Of a stretch of 64,000 nt of DNA, positions 48,572-59,023 are shown one piece after another. A program made the position numbers and the translations under genes. The notes under the pieces are model-generated. The model worked only from the letters and a program-made list of their open reading frames with translations. It made no database searches and had not been told where the DNA came from. Numbering within the stretch: the first letter of the stretch is position 1; each line of letters opens with the position of its first letter. Source of the stretch: Salipiger pentaromativorans (lineage in GTDB: Bacteria; Pseudomonadota; Alphaproteobacteria; Rhodobacterales; Rhodobacteraceae); NCBI RefSeq assembly GCF_024721115.1, contig NZ_JAMDHK010000017.1, forward strand, positions 1-64,000. Reading direction: 5' to 3'.

Positions 48572-49375
48572 ATGCTGACGGACATCATCAAGGCGGATCT
48601 CGAGACGGAAGTCTGGGAATGCCTCGAGATGGTGACCGACCCGGAGCTCGACGAACCCATCACCGATATGGGCTTCGTCGAGCGCGTGGAGGTCATCGAC
48701 GCCCGTCGGGTGGAAGTCGAGTTTCGGCTTCCCACCTACTGGTGCTCGCCGAATTTCGCGTTTCTCATGGCCTTCGGCATCCGCCGCGAGATCGGTGCGC
48801 TGTCCTGGGTGCGCGAGGCGCAGGTTTGGCTCAACGACCATTGCTTCGGCGATCAGGTGAATGCGGGCGTGAACAGCGGCCGGGCCTTCAGCGATGTCTT
48901 TGCGGAATATTGCAACGGCGCCGATCTGGAGGAGGTCGTCGAGACCTTCATCGCCAAGGCCTTCGACCGGCGTCAGGAGGTCATGCTTCTCGGGCTCCGG
49001 AAACGCGGCCTGACGGCGGAGGAGATCGTGACGATGCGTCTCGGTGCCTTCGACCGCATCGTGTTCGGAGACGAGGACGAGATCTGGCAGAAGCCCCGGT
49101 ATCGCGATCTGCTTCTCACCCAAGGTTTGGCGGAAACCCCGGAGGATCTGGCGTTTCCGACTTGGGACAAGCAGCCCATCGCCGCCGAGGCTCTGGACGG
49201 GCATCTGGCCCGCCAGAGAAACCTGAGGATCAACATGGAATTCAACGGGGCGATGTGCCGGGGACTGGCACAGACCCGCTACAAGGAGGTGGAGTTCGGA
49301 GAGGACGGACCCACGCTCGTGGATTTCATGATGGGACGGGTGCCGCCGCGCGAAGACGCGGTCGCGCGCAAGTAA
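48572..49375 (+). CDS. DUF59 (MIP18-like) protein of the monooxygenase cluster
   Basis: The protein has 267 residues from the ATG at 48572. Its N-terminal 100 residues are a DUF59/PaaD-like metal-sulfur assembly domain (MVTDPELDEPITDMGFVERVEV, then PTYWCSPNF). The remaining 165 residues are specific to monooxygenase clusters (EEIVTMRLGAFDRIVFGDEDEIW, MEFNGAMCRGLAQTRYKEVEFG). It begins 5 nt after the amidohydrolase stop. A role in metal or cluster insertion into the hydroxylase or reductase is inference. Confidence 0.85.
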   Translation: MLTDIIKADLETEVWECLEMVTDPELDEPITDMGFVERVEVIDARRVEVEFRLPTYWCSPNFAFLMAFGIRREIGALSWVREAQVWLNDHCFGDQVNAGVNSGRAFSDVFAEYCNGADLEEVVETFIAKAFDRRQEVMLLGLRKRGLTAEEIVTMRLGAFDRIVFGDEDEIWQKPRYRDLLLTQGLAETPEDLAFPTWDKQPIAAEALDGHLARQRNLRINMEFNGAMCRGLAQTRYKEVEFGEDGPTLVDFMMGRVPPREDAVARK

Positions 49376-49401
49376 CGAACGGAAAAACACTTTTGGGAGG
49401 A

Positions 49402-49424
49402 CGCCGGGGGATACCCCTTCGGCG
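49402..49424 (+). repeat. Intercistronic hairpin before the chaperonin gene
   Basis: CGCCG-GGGG and CCCC-TT-CGGCG fold into a stem interrupted by a TT bulge with an ATA loop, 26 nt after the DUF59 stop and just before the chaperonin ribosome-binding site. Confidence 0.45.
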
Positions 49425-49436
49425 AAGGAGGAAGAC

Positions 49437-51068
49437 ATGGCCAAACTGCTTGTACACGGTAAATTCGCCCGCAAGGCGCTGGCGCGCGGGGTTGCGCGGC
49501 TGGCGGCGGCGGTGGAACCCACGCTGGGGCCCAAGGGGCTCAACGCGATGGTGGACCGCCCGGTGGGCACGCCGCTCATCACCCGCGACGGGGTGAGCAT
49601 CGCGTCCGAAATCGAGCTGACCGACCGCTTCGAGAACATGGGGGCGCAGGTCGTCCGCGAGGTCTCGATGCAGACCAACGAGGTCGCCGGCGACGGCACC
49701 ACCACGGCCATCGTGCTGGCCAACGCGCTGATCCAGCGCGGCGTGGCGCTGACCGACAATGGCGTGAAGCCGGTCGATCTGTGCAAGGGCATCGACATGG
49801 CGGTGGAACGCATCATCAACGCCATCGACGAAAGCTCGCGCGATTGCGATGCGCATCCGGAATATCTCGAAGCGGTGGCGCGGGTCTCGGCGACCGATCC
49901 GGAACTGGGCGATCTGGTGGCCGAAGCCTATCGCCGGGTGGGCCGGGAAGGCGTCATCACCGCCGATTTCGGGGTCACCATCGAGACGACCATGGACGTG
50001 ATGGAGGGCATGTCCTTCGAACGCGGCTATATCTCGCATCACATGGTCACCGACCGCGAGCATATGGAGGCGGTGCTGCGTCATCCGCTCATCCTGATGA
50101 CGGATCAGAAGATCCTGCAACCGTCGGTGCTCGACAAGGCGATCTCGATCGCCGAGGGCGAGGGGCGGCCGCTGCTGATCATCGCCGAGGAGATCGCGCC
50201 CGAGGTGGTTATCCGCCTGCTGGAGAACGGCGGCGCGGGCAAGTTCCTGATCGTGCACCCGCCGGAATACGGCCACTGGCGCACGGCGATGATGGACGAT
50301 CTGGCGATCATCACCGGCGGCGAGGTGCTGGCCCGCGATCTCGGCAAGAAGATCGAGAACGTGACCCGCGAGCAGCTCGGCGGCGCCGAGATGGTCCGCG
50401 CGACCGCCTCTGCGACCAGTGTGCTGCGTGGCGAAGGCGCGCCGGAGGCCGTCAGCGCCCGCCGCAACCAGGTGCAGCGCATGTACGATGTGGCGCCGCC
50501 GAACATCGAGCAGGACAAGCTGCGCGAGCGGCTGGCCAAACTCTCGGGCGGCAGCGCGATCATCTATGCCGGTGGCTTCACTCCGGTGGAGCAGAAGCGC
50601 AAGATCCAGCTTATCGAGGATGCGCTCTGCGCCGTGCGGGCTGCGGCCGAGGACGGGGTTGTCGCGGGGGGCGGCACGGCGCTGGCACAGGCCGCGCCGG
50701 TGCTTGAGAACCTCTCGGCCATCGGCGACATCGGCAAGGGGATCGACCTCGTGCGCTCGGTGCTGACCCAGCCGCTGCGCCGGCTTTCCGCCAACGCGGG
50801 CGCCGATGCGGAACAGGTGGTCGAGGCGGTGACCTCGAGCGCCGCGGGGCATGGCTATGACGCGGCGACGGGCGCCTATGGCGACATGTTCGCCGCCGGC
50901 ATCATCGACCCGGCGCGCGTGCCGGCTTCGGCGCTGGTCAACGCGGCTTCGGTCGCCACGCTGATCCTGACCACCGAGACCCTGGTGGGTGATCTCGACG
51001 AGGGCGAGGCCGATCCGACCGAAGGCCCGGCCCGTGGTGGCGGTGCCGAACTGCTCGGCCGTCCCTGA
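49437..51068 (+). CDS. GroEL-like chaperonin dedicated to the monooxygenase (MimG-like)
   Basis: This 543-residue Hsp60 protein has the ATPase motif GDGTTTA near residue 86, the GG hinges and IEDAL...EEGVVAGGGTAL-like segment (IEDALCAVRAAAEDGVVAGGG near 390). It lacks the GGM-repeat tail and diverges from housekeeping GroEL in the apical domain. In mycobacteria MimG is needed to fold the MimA-type hydroxylase. No groES is nearby, so it may share the housekeeping co-chaperonin. GGAGG precedes the ATG. Confidence 0.9.
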   Translation: MAKLLVHGKFARKALARGVARLAAAVEPTLGPKGLNAMVDRPVGTPLITRDGVSIASEIELTDRFENMGAQVVREVSMQTNEVAGDGTTTAIVLANALIQRGVALTDNGVKPVDLCKGIDMAVERIINAIDESSRDCDAHPEYLEAVARVSATDPELGDLVAEAYRRVGREGVITADFGVTIETTMDVMEGMSFERGYISHHMVTDREHMEAVLRHPLILMTDQKILQPSVLDKAISIAEGEGRPLLIIAEEIAPEVVIRLLENGGAGKFLIVHPPEYGHWRTAMMDDLAIITGGEVLARDLGKKIENVTREQLGGAEMVRATASATSVLRGEGAPEAVSARRNQVQRMYDVAPPNIEQDKLRERLAKLSGGSAIIYAGGFTPVEQKRKIQLIEDALCAVRAAAEDGVVAGGGTALAQAAPVLENLSAIGDIGKGIDLVRSVLTQPLRRLSANAGADAEQVVEAVTSSAAGHGYDAATGAYGDMFAAGIIDPARVPASALVNAASVATLILTTETLVGDLDEGEADPTEGPARGGGAELLGRP

Positions 51069-51079
51069 CCCCTGTCGCC

Positions 51080-51114
51080 GCCGCGCGCCGGGGAGGGCGC
51101 GCGGCTCTTCTTCC
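51080..51114 (+). terminator. Hairpin between chaperonin and alcohol dehydrogenase genes
   Basis: GCCGCGCGCC and GGCGCGCGGC form a perfect 10-bp stem with a 6-nt loop, followed by TCTTCTTCC. It may terminate partly, making the dehydrogenase less abundant than the upstream proteins. Confidence 0.5.
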
Positions 51115-51131
51115 GAGAAAGGAGGCCGCAG

Positions 51132-52175
<1,044 letters not shown>

Positions 52176-52192
52176 GTGCAGAGCAGGCCCGG

Positions 52193-52216
52193 GCCGGGGC
52201 GGGATACCGCCCCGGC
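52193..52216 (+). repeat. Intercistronic hairpin after the alcohol dehydrogenase gene
   Basis: GCCGGGGCGG and CCGCCCCGGC pair perfectly over 10 bp with a GATA loop, 17 nt after the dehydrogenase stop. No T-run follows. Confidence 0.5.
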
Positions 52217-52239
52217 AACGAAGACAGAGGGAGGAGGCG

Positions 52240-52674
52240 ATGAAACATCAGCAAGCGAGCGCGCTCAGCGGCGCGCCGGTGCCGGGGCGGCAGCCCCACG
52301 GGCTGGCGATCGGATCGGGCTTTGTGGCGGGGGCGTCCTGGGCGATGGAGCTGGCGCATCTGACGCCGGAATGCATGGCCAGCCTGATCCTGCTGGCCCG
52401 CGATCTCTACCCGCATGACGCGGTGCCCGACGAATTTTATGCGGTCGCGCTGCGCGACTACGACCGCCCGCGCGAGGTCGGGGCGGTCGGAACGGGGGTC
52501 GAGGCGCTGGATCTCGCGGCGCGCGGGCAGGGCTACGGCCGCTACCTCGACATGCCCGCCGACCGGCGGGCGGCGGTCCTGCGCGAGATGCCCGACAGCC
52601 CGTTCCTGCAACGCCTGCGGCTCGGGCTGGTGACGGGGCTCTATGCGCAGCCGCTGCTGCGTCCGCTGCTCTGA
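52240..52674 (+). CDS. Truncated gluconate-2-dehydrogenase-subunit-3-like paralogue
   Basis: The 144-residue protein aligns with the subunit encoded at 53251-53775: ARDLYPHDAVPDEFY against ARDIYPHDRIPDENY, GYGRYLD against GFGSYLD, and LRLGLVTGLYAQPL against IRGGLVTGLYNQKS. The twin-arginine motif of the second copy is missing here. The last 25 or so residues (the SHGGYIHRGFDDIAWL end) are also gone. It may be a decaying duplicate or a cytoplasmic variant. GGGAGGAGG stands before the ATG. Confidence 0.7.
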   Translation: MKHQQASALSGAPVPGRQPHGLAIGSGFVAGASWAMELAHLTPECMASLILLARDLYPHDAVPDEFYAVALRDYDRPREVGAVGTGVEALDLAARGQGYGRYLDMPADRRAAVLREMPDSPFLQRLRLGLVTGLYAQPLLRPLL

Positions 52675-52718
52675 TCCGTCGCCCGGCGCGCCCATCACTC
52701 TCAGCCGGCCCGGGGGGG

Positions 52719-52740
52719 GGGTAGTATATCCCTACTACCC
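52719..52740. promoter_or_regulatory. Inverted repeat before the VOC/GMC genes
   Basis: GGGTAGTA-N6-TACTACCC is a perfect 8-bp inverted repeat in an otherwise G-rich stretch, 61 nt before the next start codon. Its shape is that of an operator for a dimeric regulator, possibly a LuxR-type response regulator. No binding protein can be named. Confidence 0.5.
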
Positions 52741-52800
52741 GCGCCCGGGCGCGCCGGGGCTAGGCTGAGATCATCACGAACAAACCTCTTGGGGGATATT

Positions 52801-53196
52801 TTGGCCAAAGCCATCCACAGCATGATCCGTGTTCTCGACGAGGACCGCTCCGTCGCCTTCTATCGCAAGGCGTTTGGGCTGGAGATCGCAGATCGTCTCG
52901 ATTTCAGCGACTTCACCCTGATTTATCTCAGCAATTCCGAATCCGGGTTCGAGCTCGAGCTGACCGTGAACAAGGGCCGGGCCGAGCCCTATGACCGTGG
53001 CGACGGCTACGGGCATTTCGCGGTTTCGGTTGCCGATCTCGATGCCGAGCACGCGCGTTTCGAAGCCGAGGGGCTGAACCCCCGCAAGCTCGTGAGCTTC
53101 GCCCCCGACGGCAAGCTCGTGGGGCGCTTCTTCTTCGTCGCGGACCCGGACGGGTACGAGATCGAGGTGCTGGAACGGAGCGGCCGTTTCAAGTGA
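52801..53196 (+). CDS. VOC-family glyoxalase/dioxygenase-like protein
   Basis: The protein has 131 residues from a TTG start with GGGGGA 5 nt before it. The vicinal-oxygen-chelate fold is clear (HSMIRVLDEDRSVAFYRKAFG, then GYGHFAVSVADLDAEHARFEAEG, ending DPDGYEIEVLE), with His and Glu metal ligands as in lactoylglutathione lyase. In this setting it may detoxify methylglyoxal or another carbonyl made during alcohol or ketone metabolism. It is followed by the exported oxidoreductase genes. Confidence 0.82.
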   Translation: MAKAIHSMIRVLDEDRSVAFYRKAFGLEIADRLDFSDFTLIYLSNSESGFELELTVNKGRAEPYDRGDGYGHFAVSVADLDAEHARFEAEGLNPRKLVSFAPDGKLVGRFFFVADPDGYEIEVLERSGRFK

Positions 53197-53250
53197 TCGC
53201 ACCGGCGGGGGTCGGGCGCCCCCGCCGTCATTGTCCAAGGGAGGAGAACC

Positions 53251-53775
53251 ATGGAAACCACCGCAAGCTGCCGGGGCCTGACCCGGCGCCAGCTTTTGTC
53301 GCGCGCCAGCGCGGCGGGCGCGTCCTTTGTCGTGGGGGCCGGCTTTGTCGCCGCGCCCGATGCGGCCTGGGCCGCCGAAACGGCCCATCTGGACGCCCGC
53401 GTCTTCGCGACGCTGGTGCAGATGGCGCGGGACATCTACCCGCATGACCGCATCCCCGACGAAAACTACGTTCTCGCTGTCAAGGGCTATGACAGTGCCG
53501 AGGCGGCGCCGGGCATCACCGCAGGGATCGCGGCGCTGGACGCCGCAGCCCAGGGCAAGGGCTTTGGATCCTATCTCGATGCCGGATGGGAACGCGACCG
53601 CGTCGATATCCTGCGCGGCATGGAGCAGAACGCCTTCTTCCAGCAGATCCGGGGCGGGCTCGTCACCGGGCTCTACAACCAGAAATCGGTCTGGCCGCTC
53701 TTCGGATACGAGGGCGAGAGCTACAGCCACGGCGGGTACATCCATCGCGGCTTCGACGACATCGCGTGGCTCTGA
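53251..53775 (+). CDS. Tat-exported small subunit of a GMC oxidoreductase (gluconate 2-dehydrogenase subunit 3 type)
   Basis: This 174-residue protein has a twin-arginine signal (LTRRQLLSRASAAGASFVVGAGF) cleaved near AWA-AET. The mature part is of the gluconate-2-dehydrogenase subunit 3 family. Such subunits carry the folded flavoprotein partner through the Tat pore. The partner is the GMC oxidoreductase 15 nt downstream. AGGGAGGAG precedes the start. Confidence 0.88.
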   Translation: METTASCRGLTRRQLLSRASAAGASFVVGAGFVAAPDAAWAAETAHLDARVFATLVQMARDIYPHDRIPDENYVLAVKGYDSAEAAPGITAGIAALDAAAQGKGFGSYLDAGWERDRVDILRGMEQNAFFQQIRGGLVTGLYNQKSVWPLFGYEGESYSHGGYIHRGFDDIAWL

Positions 53776-53790
53776 GGGGAGGAACGATCC

Positions 53791-55362
53791 ATGGCTGCAC
53801 CTTTTGAACTGAGCGACGACAGTGTCGTCGTCATCATCGGCACCGGCGCGGGCGGCGGCGTTCTGGCCAACGAGCTGGCCCAGAAAGGCATCAGCGTCGT
53901 CTCGCTGGAAGCGGGCGGGCGTTATCTGCCCGAGGATTACATCAACGACGAATGGGAGAGCTTTGGCCAGCTCGCCTGGACCGACGCGCGCAGCACCAGC
54001 GGCGACTGGCGGGTGGCCACCGATTTTCCGGGCCTGCCCACCTGGATCGTCAAGGCCGTCGGCGGCTCGACCGTGCACTGGGCGGGGGCGAGCCTCCGGT
54101 TCCAGGACCACGAGTGGAAGACCGCCACGACCTACGGCAACATCCAGGGCGCCAATCTGCTCGACTGGCCGATCGACAGCGCCGAAATGGCGCCGTGGTA
54201 CGAAAAGGCCGAGAAGAAGCTGAACGTGACCCGGACCAACGGGCTTCCCGGGCTGCCGGGGAACAACAACTTCAAGGTTCTGGAGGCCGGGGCCAAGGCG
54301 CTTGGCTATACCGAAGTGCACACCGGCCGGATGGCGATCAACTCGACCGAGAACCAGGACCGGATGATGTGCCAGCAGACCGGGTTCTGTTTCCAGGGCT
54401 GCAAATGGGGCGCCAAATGGTCCTCGGCCTATACCGACATCGAGCAGGGCGAGGCCACCGGCAACCTCGAAGTGCGCATCAAATGCCACGCGGCGCGCAT
54501 CCTGCACAACGATGCGGGCAAGGTGACCGGCGTGGAATATTTCGACGCCGACGGCAATCTGCAGATGCAGGCCGCGCGGGCGGTCTGCGTCGCGGGCAAT
54601 TCCATCGAGAGCCCGCGCCTGCTGCTCAACTCGGCCTCGTCGATGTTCCCGGACGGGCTGGCCAACAGCTCGGGCCAGGTGGGGCGGAACTATATGCGCC
54701 ACACCACGGGTTCGGTCTATGCGGTGTTCGACAAGCCGGTGCGCATGTGGCGCGGCACCACCATGGCGGGGATCGTTCAGGACGAGGCGCGGCACGATCC
54801 GTCGCGCGGCTTTGTCGGCGGGTTCGAGCTGGAGACGGTGTCTGTCGGGCTTCCTTTCGCGGCGGCCTTCCTCGATCCCGGCGGCTGGGGGCGCGAATTC
54901 ACCTCGGCGCTCGATGGTTACGAGAACATGGCCGGGATGTGGATCGTGGGCGAGGACATGCCGCAGGAGACCAACCGGATCACGCTCAACACCGAGCTGC
55001 TCGATCAGCACGGCCTGCCGGCGGCGAATGTGCATTACGACGATCACCCCAACGATGTGGCGATGCGCAACTATGCTTATCAGCAGGGGCAGGCGATCTA
55101 TGACGCGGTGGGCGCGACCCGCACCTTCCCGACGCCGCCTTACCCGTCGACGCACAACCTCGGCACCAACCGGATGTCCGAGAATCCGCGCGACGGGGTG
55201 GTCGACCGCAACGGGCGGACCCATGACATTCCGAACCTCTTCGTCTCGGACGGGTCGCAGTTCACCACCGGCGCGGCGGAGAACCCGACGCTGACCATCG
55301 TGGCGCTGGCGATCCGGCAGGCGGATTTCATCGCGCGCGAAATGTCCGCCGGCGCGCTCTGA
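53791..55362 (+). CDS. GMC-family FAD oxidoreductase (alcohol/polyol dehydrogenase type)
   Basis: This 523-residue flavoprotein has the FAD motif IIGTGAGGGVLANEL at residues 14-28. WKTATTYG and GWCFQGCKWG-like FCFQGCKWGAKWS segments follow, and the GMC C-terminal active-site region is HNLGTNRMSENP ... GAAENPTLTIVALA. It lacks its own signal and probably leaves with the Tat subunit. Related gluconate, sorbitol and alcohol dehydrogenases pass electrons to a cytochrome c subunit, which is not encoded here. Confidence 0.9.
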   Translation: MAAPFELSDDSVVVIIGTGAGGGVLANELAQKGISVVSLEAGGRYLPEDYINDEWESFGQLAWTDARSTSGDWRVATDFPGLPTWIVKAVGGSTVHWAGASLRFQDHEWKTATTYGNIQGANLLDWPIDSAEMAPWYEKAEKKLNVTRTNGLPGLPGNNNFKVLEAGAKALGYTEVHTGRMAINSTENQDRMMCQQTGFCFQGCKWGAKWSSAYTDIEQGEATGNLEVRIKCHAARILHNDAGKVTGVEYFDADGNLQMQAARAVCVAGNSIESPRLLLNSASSMFPDGLANSSGQVGRNYMRHTTGSVYAVFDKPVRMWRGTTMAGIVQDEARHDPSRGFVGGFELETVSVGLPFAAAFLDPGGWGREFTSALDGYENMAGMWIVGEDMPQETNRITLNTELLDQHGLPAANVHYDDHPNDVAMRNYAYQQGQAIYDAVGATRTFPTPPYPSTHNLGTNRMSENPRDGVVDRNGRTHDIPNLFVSDGSQFTTGAAENPTLTIVALAIRQADFIAREMSAGAL

Positions 55363-55392
55363 ACAGCGGTTTCCGGGCATCTGGCGGCGGGG

Positions 55393-55414
55393 CGGGGCGG
55401 CAAGCTCCGCCCCG
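55393..55414 (+). terminator. Terminator-like hairpin after the GMC gene
   Basis: CGGGGCGG and CCGCCCCG form a perfect 8-bp stem with a 6-nt loop, 30 nt after the GMC stop. It is the likely end of the monooxygenase-linked transcript. Confidence 0.5.
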
Positions 55415-55578
55415 TTGCGTTCCACGAGGCCGGATCGAGATTTGCGCAAGGGTCCATCACCGTGATGTTCCCGCGCACCGCTTTGGCGGTCAGCAGTGCC
55501 GGTAGGCTTTACAAGACCTTGGGAACGGGCTCTTTTGGCTGGAACGCAATCGGCAGAAATTTCGGGCGGACCTCAGCC

Positions 55579-58500
55579 ATGGCCATTACGGCAAGCATTC
55601 ATCACCTGACGCATTACAAATACGACCGCCCGGTTTCGTTGGCGCCGCAGATCATCCGGCTGCGCCCGGCGCCGCATTCGCGCACGCGGGTGATTTCGCA
55701 TTCGCTCAAAGTCAGCCCCACGGGGCATTTCGTGAACCACCAGCAGGACCCTTATGGCAACTGGCTGGCGCGGTTCGTCTTTCCCGAGCCGGTGACCGAG
55801 TTCAAGATCGAGGTCGATCTGGTCGCCGACATGACGGTCTACAACCCGTTCGACTTCTTCGTCGATGAAGAGGCCCAGAAATGGCCCTTCGAATACCCCG
55901 AGGAATTTCGCAGCGATCTCGACATCTACCGCAAGCCCGAAGCCGCCGGGCCGCGGCTGCAAGCCTATCTCGACCAGCTTCCGAAGAAGGCCGAGAACAC
56001 CGTCAATTTCCTAGTCGATCTCAACGCCAAGCTGCAACAGCATATCGGCTATGTGATCCGCATGGAGCCCGGGGTGCAGACCCCGGAGGAGACGCTCCAG
56101 CATGTGCGGGGTTCCTGCCGGGATACTTCCTGGCTGCTGGTGCAGATCCTGCGGCATCTGGGCTTTGCCGCGCGGTTTACCTCCGGCTATCTCATCCAGC
56201 TCAAGCCGGACCTCGTGTCGCTCGACGGGCCGGCGGGCACCGATCACGATTTCACCGACCTGCACGCCTGGTGCGAGGTGTTCCTGCCCGGCGCCGGCTG
56301 GATCGGGCTCGACCCGACCTCTGGTCTGCTGACCGGCGAAAGCCACATCCCGCTGGCCGCAACCCCGCATTACCGCAACGCTGCGCCGATCACCGGCATG
56401 GCGAGCTTTGCCGAGGTCGATTTCAATTTCGACATGTCGGTGACGCGGGTTTCCGAGCATCCGCGCATCACCAAGCCCTTTTCCGAAGAGGCCTGGCAGG
56501 CGCTCGACACGCTCGGCAACAAGGTGGACGAGGTCATCAAGGCGCAGGACATGCGGCTGACCATGGGCGGCGAGCCGACCTTTGTGTCGATCGACGATTT
56601 CGAAAGCGCCGAGTGGAACACCGCCGCCGTGGGGCCGCAGAAACGCGGGCTGGCGGACGAGCTGATCCGGCGACTGCGCGACCGTTTCGCGCCGGGCGGG
56701 TTCCTGCATTACGGGCAGGGCAAGTGGTATCCGGGCGAGACGCTGCCGCGCTGGACTTTCTCGCTTTACTGGCGCCGCGACGGCAAGCCGATCTGGAAGA
56801 ATTCGGATCTGGTGGCCAAGGAAAACGCCAAGGGTGCCACCGCCGAGGATGCCGACCGCTTCCTCTCGGGCTTTGCGCAGAATCTCGGGCTCGACGGCGA
56901 TTTCGTGCATCCGACCTACGAGGATCCGGTCGAGTGGATCATGAAGGAAGCGGATCTGCCCGCCAACGTGACGCCCGAGGACAGCAAGCTCAAGGATCCC
57001 GAGACCCGCGCCCGCATCGCCCGCGTCTTCTCGCGCGGGCTCGAGAACCCGGCGGGCTATGTGCTGCCGATCCAGCGCTGGCAGAGCAAGGCGCAGCCCT
57101 CGACCCGCTGGCGCTCGGAGCACTGGAAGACCCGGCGCGGGCATCTCTTCCTCATTCCCGGTGACAGCCCGGTAGGCTTCCGCCTGCCGCTGGGCGCGCT
57201 GCCCTATATCGCGCCCTCGGCCTATCCCTATGTCTATCCGACAGACCCCACCGTCCCGCGCGAGGCGCTGCCCGATTTCCACGCCGACCGCGAGGAGAAG
57301 CGCAAGGCGTTGATGGATGAGCTGGAGCGCATCGCCCAGGAGGAGGCGCGGATCGCCAGGGAACAGGCCGATCTGCTGCCCGAGGTCACCGAGGGCCGCG
57401 ATCAGCCGGTCTCGGCCGCGCGCGATGCCGGGCGCCGTCAGAAGATCATGGAGCAGGGCGTGGACCCGGAAGGCGGGCAGGTGCGCACCGCCATCGCCAT
57501 CGAGCCGCGCGACGGCCGGCTCTGCCTCTTCATGCCGCCGGTGGAAGAGCTGGAGGATTATCTCGAACTGCTCGCAACGGCGGAGGAGACCGCCGAGGAA
57601 CTGGGCCTGCCGATCCATATCGAGGGCTACACGCCGCCGCATGACAGCCGCATGAACGTGATCCGCGTCGCGCCCGATCCGGGCGTGATCGAGGTGAACA
57701 TCCACCCCGCGCATGATTGGGAAGACTGCAAGGCCATCACCCAGGGCGTCTATGAGGAGGCACGGCTGTGCCGGCTCGGCGCCGACAAGTTCATGATCGA
57801 CGGCAAGCATACCGGCACCGGCGGCGGCAACCATGTGGTGGTGGGCGGCGAGACGGTGCTCGACAGCCCGTTCCTGCGGCGCCCCGACCTCATGCGCTCG
57901 ATGATCCTTTACTGGCTGCGGCACCCCTCGCTCAGCTATCTGTTCTCGGGCCTCTTCATTGGCCCGACCAGCCAGGCGCCCCGGATCGACGAGGCGCGGC
58001 ATGACAGCCTTTACGAGCTGGAAATCGCGCTGTCGCATTTCCCGCGCCCCGAAGACGGCGAGCCGCCGCAGCCCTGGCTCACCGACCGGCTGCTGCGCAA
58101 CATGCTGATCGACGTGACCGGCAACACCCACCGGGCGGAGATCTGCATCGACAAGCTGTTCTCGCCCGACGGGCCCACGGGCCGTCTGGGTCTGGTGGAG
58201 TTCCGCGGTTTCGAGATGCCGCCGGACGCCAAGATGTCTCTCGCCCAGCAGGTGCTGATCCGGGCGCTGCTGGCGCGGTTCTGGAAGGAGCCGGTGCAGG
58301 GCCGTCCGGTGCGCTGGGGCACCGCGCTGCACGACCGCTTCATGCTGCCCTATTTCGTCTGGCAGGATTTCCTCGAAGTGCTGCGCGACCTGCGCGGCCA
58401 CGGGTTCGAGTTCCGCTCCGACTGGTACGAGGCGCAGAAGGAATTCCGCTTTCCCTTCGCCGGCGAGGTCGAATACGAGGGCGTGCATCTGCAACTCAAC

Positions 58501-58998
58501 CAGGCGCTGGAGCCCTGGCATGTGCTGGGCGAGCGCGGCGCCATCGGCGGCACCGTGCGCTACACCGACAGCTCGGTCGAGCGCATGCAGGTCCAGCTCA
58601 CCGCCATGGATCCCGACCGCTATATCGTCACCTGCAACAAACGCCCGGTGCCGCTGGCGCAGACCGATGCGAGCGGCGTCAAGGTGGGCGGTGTGCGCTT
58701 CAAGGCGTGGCAGCCCGCCGACGCGCTGCATCCGACGCTGCCGGTCAACGCGCCGCTGGTCTTCGACATCTTCGACACCTGGACCGGCCACGCGCTGGGC
58801 GGCTGTACCTATCATGTCGCGCATCCGGGCGGGCGCAACTACGACACCTTCCCGGTCAACACCAACGAGGCCGACGCCCGCCGTCTGGCGCGGTTCGAGA
58901 AGCTGGGGCACAACCCGGGATCTTACTGGCCCGCGCCCGAAACGCCGCATCCGGAATTTCCGATGACCCTCGACCTGCGCCGCGCGCCGGGTCTTTGA
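55579..58998 (+). CDS. Transglutaminase-like / DUF2126 fusion protein
   Basis: The protein has 1139 residues from the ATG at 55579. The N-terminal 290 residues are a transglutaminase-like cysteine protease domain with the catalytic triad in [24 protein letters not shown] and GLDPTSGLL. The rest is DUF2126, with [46 protein letters not shown] and [18 protein letters not shown], a domain related to glutamine-synthetase/GCS2-type amidoligases. It lies directly upstream of the ATP-grasp/alpha-E gene and most likely belongs to the same peptide-tag or amide-forming system. Confidence 0.9.
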   Translation: MAITASIHHLTHYKYDRPVSLAPQIIRLRPAPHSRTRVISHSLKVSPTGHFVNHQQDPYGNWLARFVFPEPVTEFKIEVDLVADMTVYNPFDFFVDEEAQKWPFEYPEEFRSDLDIYRKPEAAGPRLQAYLDQLPKKAENTVNFLVDLNAKLQQHIGYVIRMEPGVQTPEETLQHVRGSCRDTSWLLVQILRHLGFAARFTSGYLIQLKPDLVSLDGPAGTDHDFTDLHAWCEVFLPGAGWIGLDPTSGLLTGESHIPLAATPHYRNAAPITGMASFAEVDFNFDMSVTRVSEHPRITKPFSEEAWQALDTLGNKVDEVIKAQDMRLTMGGEPTFVSIDDFESAEWNTAAVGPQKRGLADELIRRLRDRFAPGGFLHYGQGKWYPGETLPRWTFSLYWRRDGKPIWKNSDLVAKENAKGATAEDADRFLSGFAQNLGLDGDFVHPTYEDPVEWIMKEADLPANVTPEDSKLKDPETRARIARVFSRGLENPAGYVLPIQRWQSKAQPSTRWRSEHWKTRRGHLFLIPGDSPVGFRLPLGALPYIAPSAYPYVYPTDPTVPREALPDFHADREEKRKALMDELERIAQEEARIAREQADLLPEVTEGRDQPVSAARDAGRRQKIMEQGVDPEGGQVRTAIAIEPRDGRLCLFMPPVEELEDYLELLATAEETAEELGLPIHIEGYTPPHDSRMNVIRVAPDPGVIEVNIHPAHDWEDCKAITQGVYEEARLCRLGADKFMIDGKHTGTGGGNHVVVGGETVLDSPFLRRPDLMRSMILYWLRHPSLSYLFSGLFIGPTSQAPRIDEARHDSLYELEIALSHFPRPEDGEPPQPWLTDRLLRNMLIDVTGNTHRAEICIDKLFSPDGPTGRLGLVEFRGFEMPPDAKMSLAQQVLIRALLARFWKEPVQGRPVRWGTALHDRFMLPYFVWQDFLEVLRDLRGHGFEFRSDWYEAQKEFRFPFAGEVEYEGVHLQLNQALEPWHVLGERGAIGGTVRYTDSSVERMQVQLTAMDPDRYIVTCNKRPVPLAQTDASGVKVGGVRFKAWQPADALHPTLPVNAPLVFDIFDTWTGHALGGCTYHVAHPGGRNYDTFPVNTNEADARRLARFEKLGHNPGSYWPAPETPHPEFPMTLDLRRAPGL

Positions 58999-59023
58999 GC
59001 CGGTGCAGGATGGGCCCGATACC

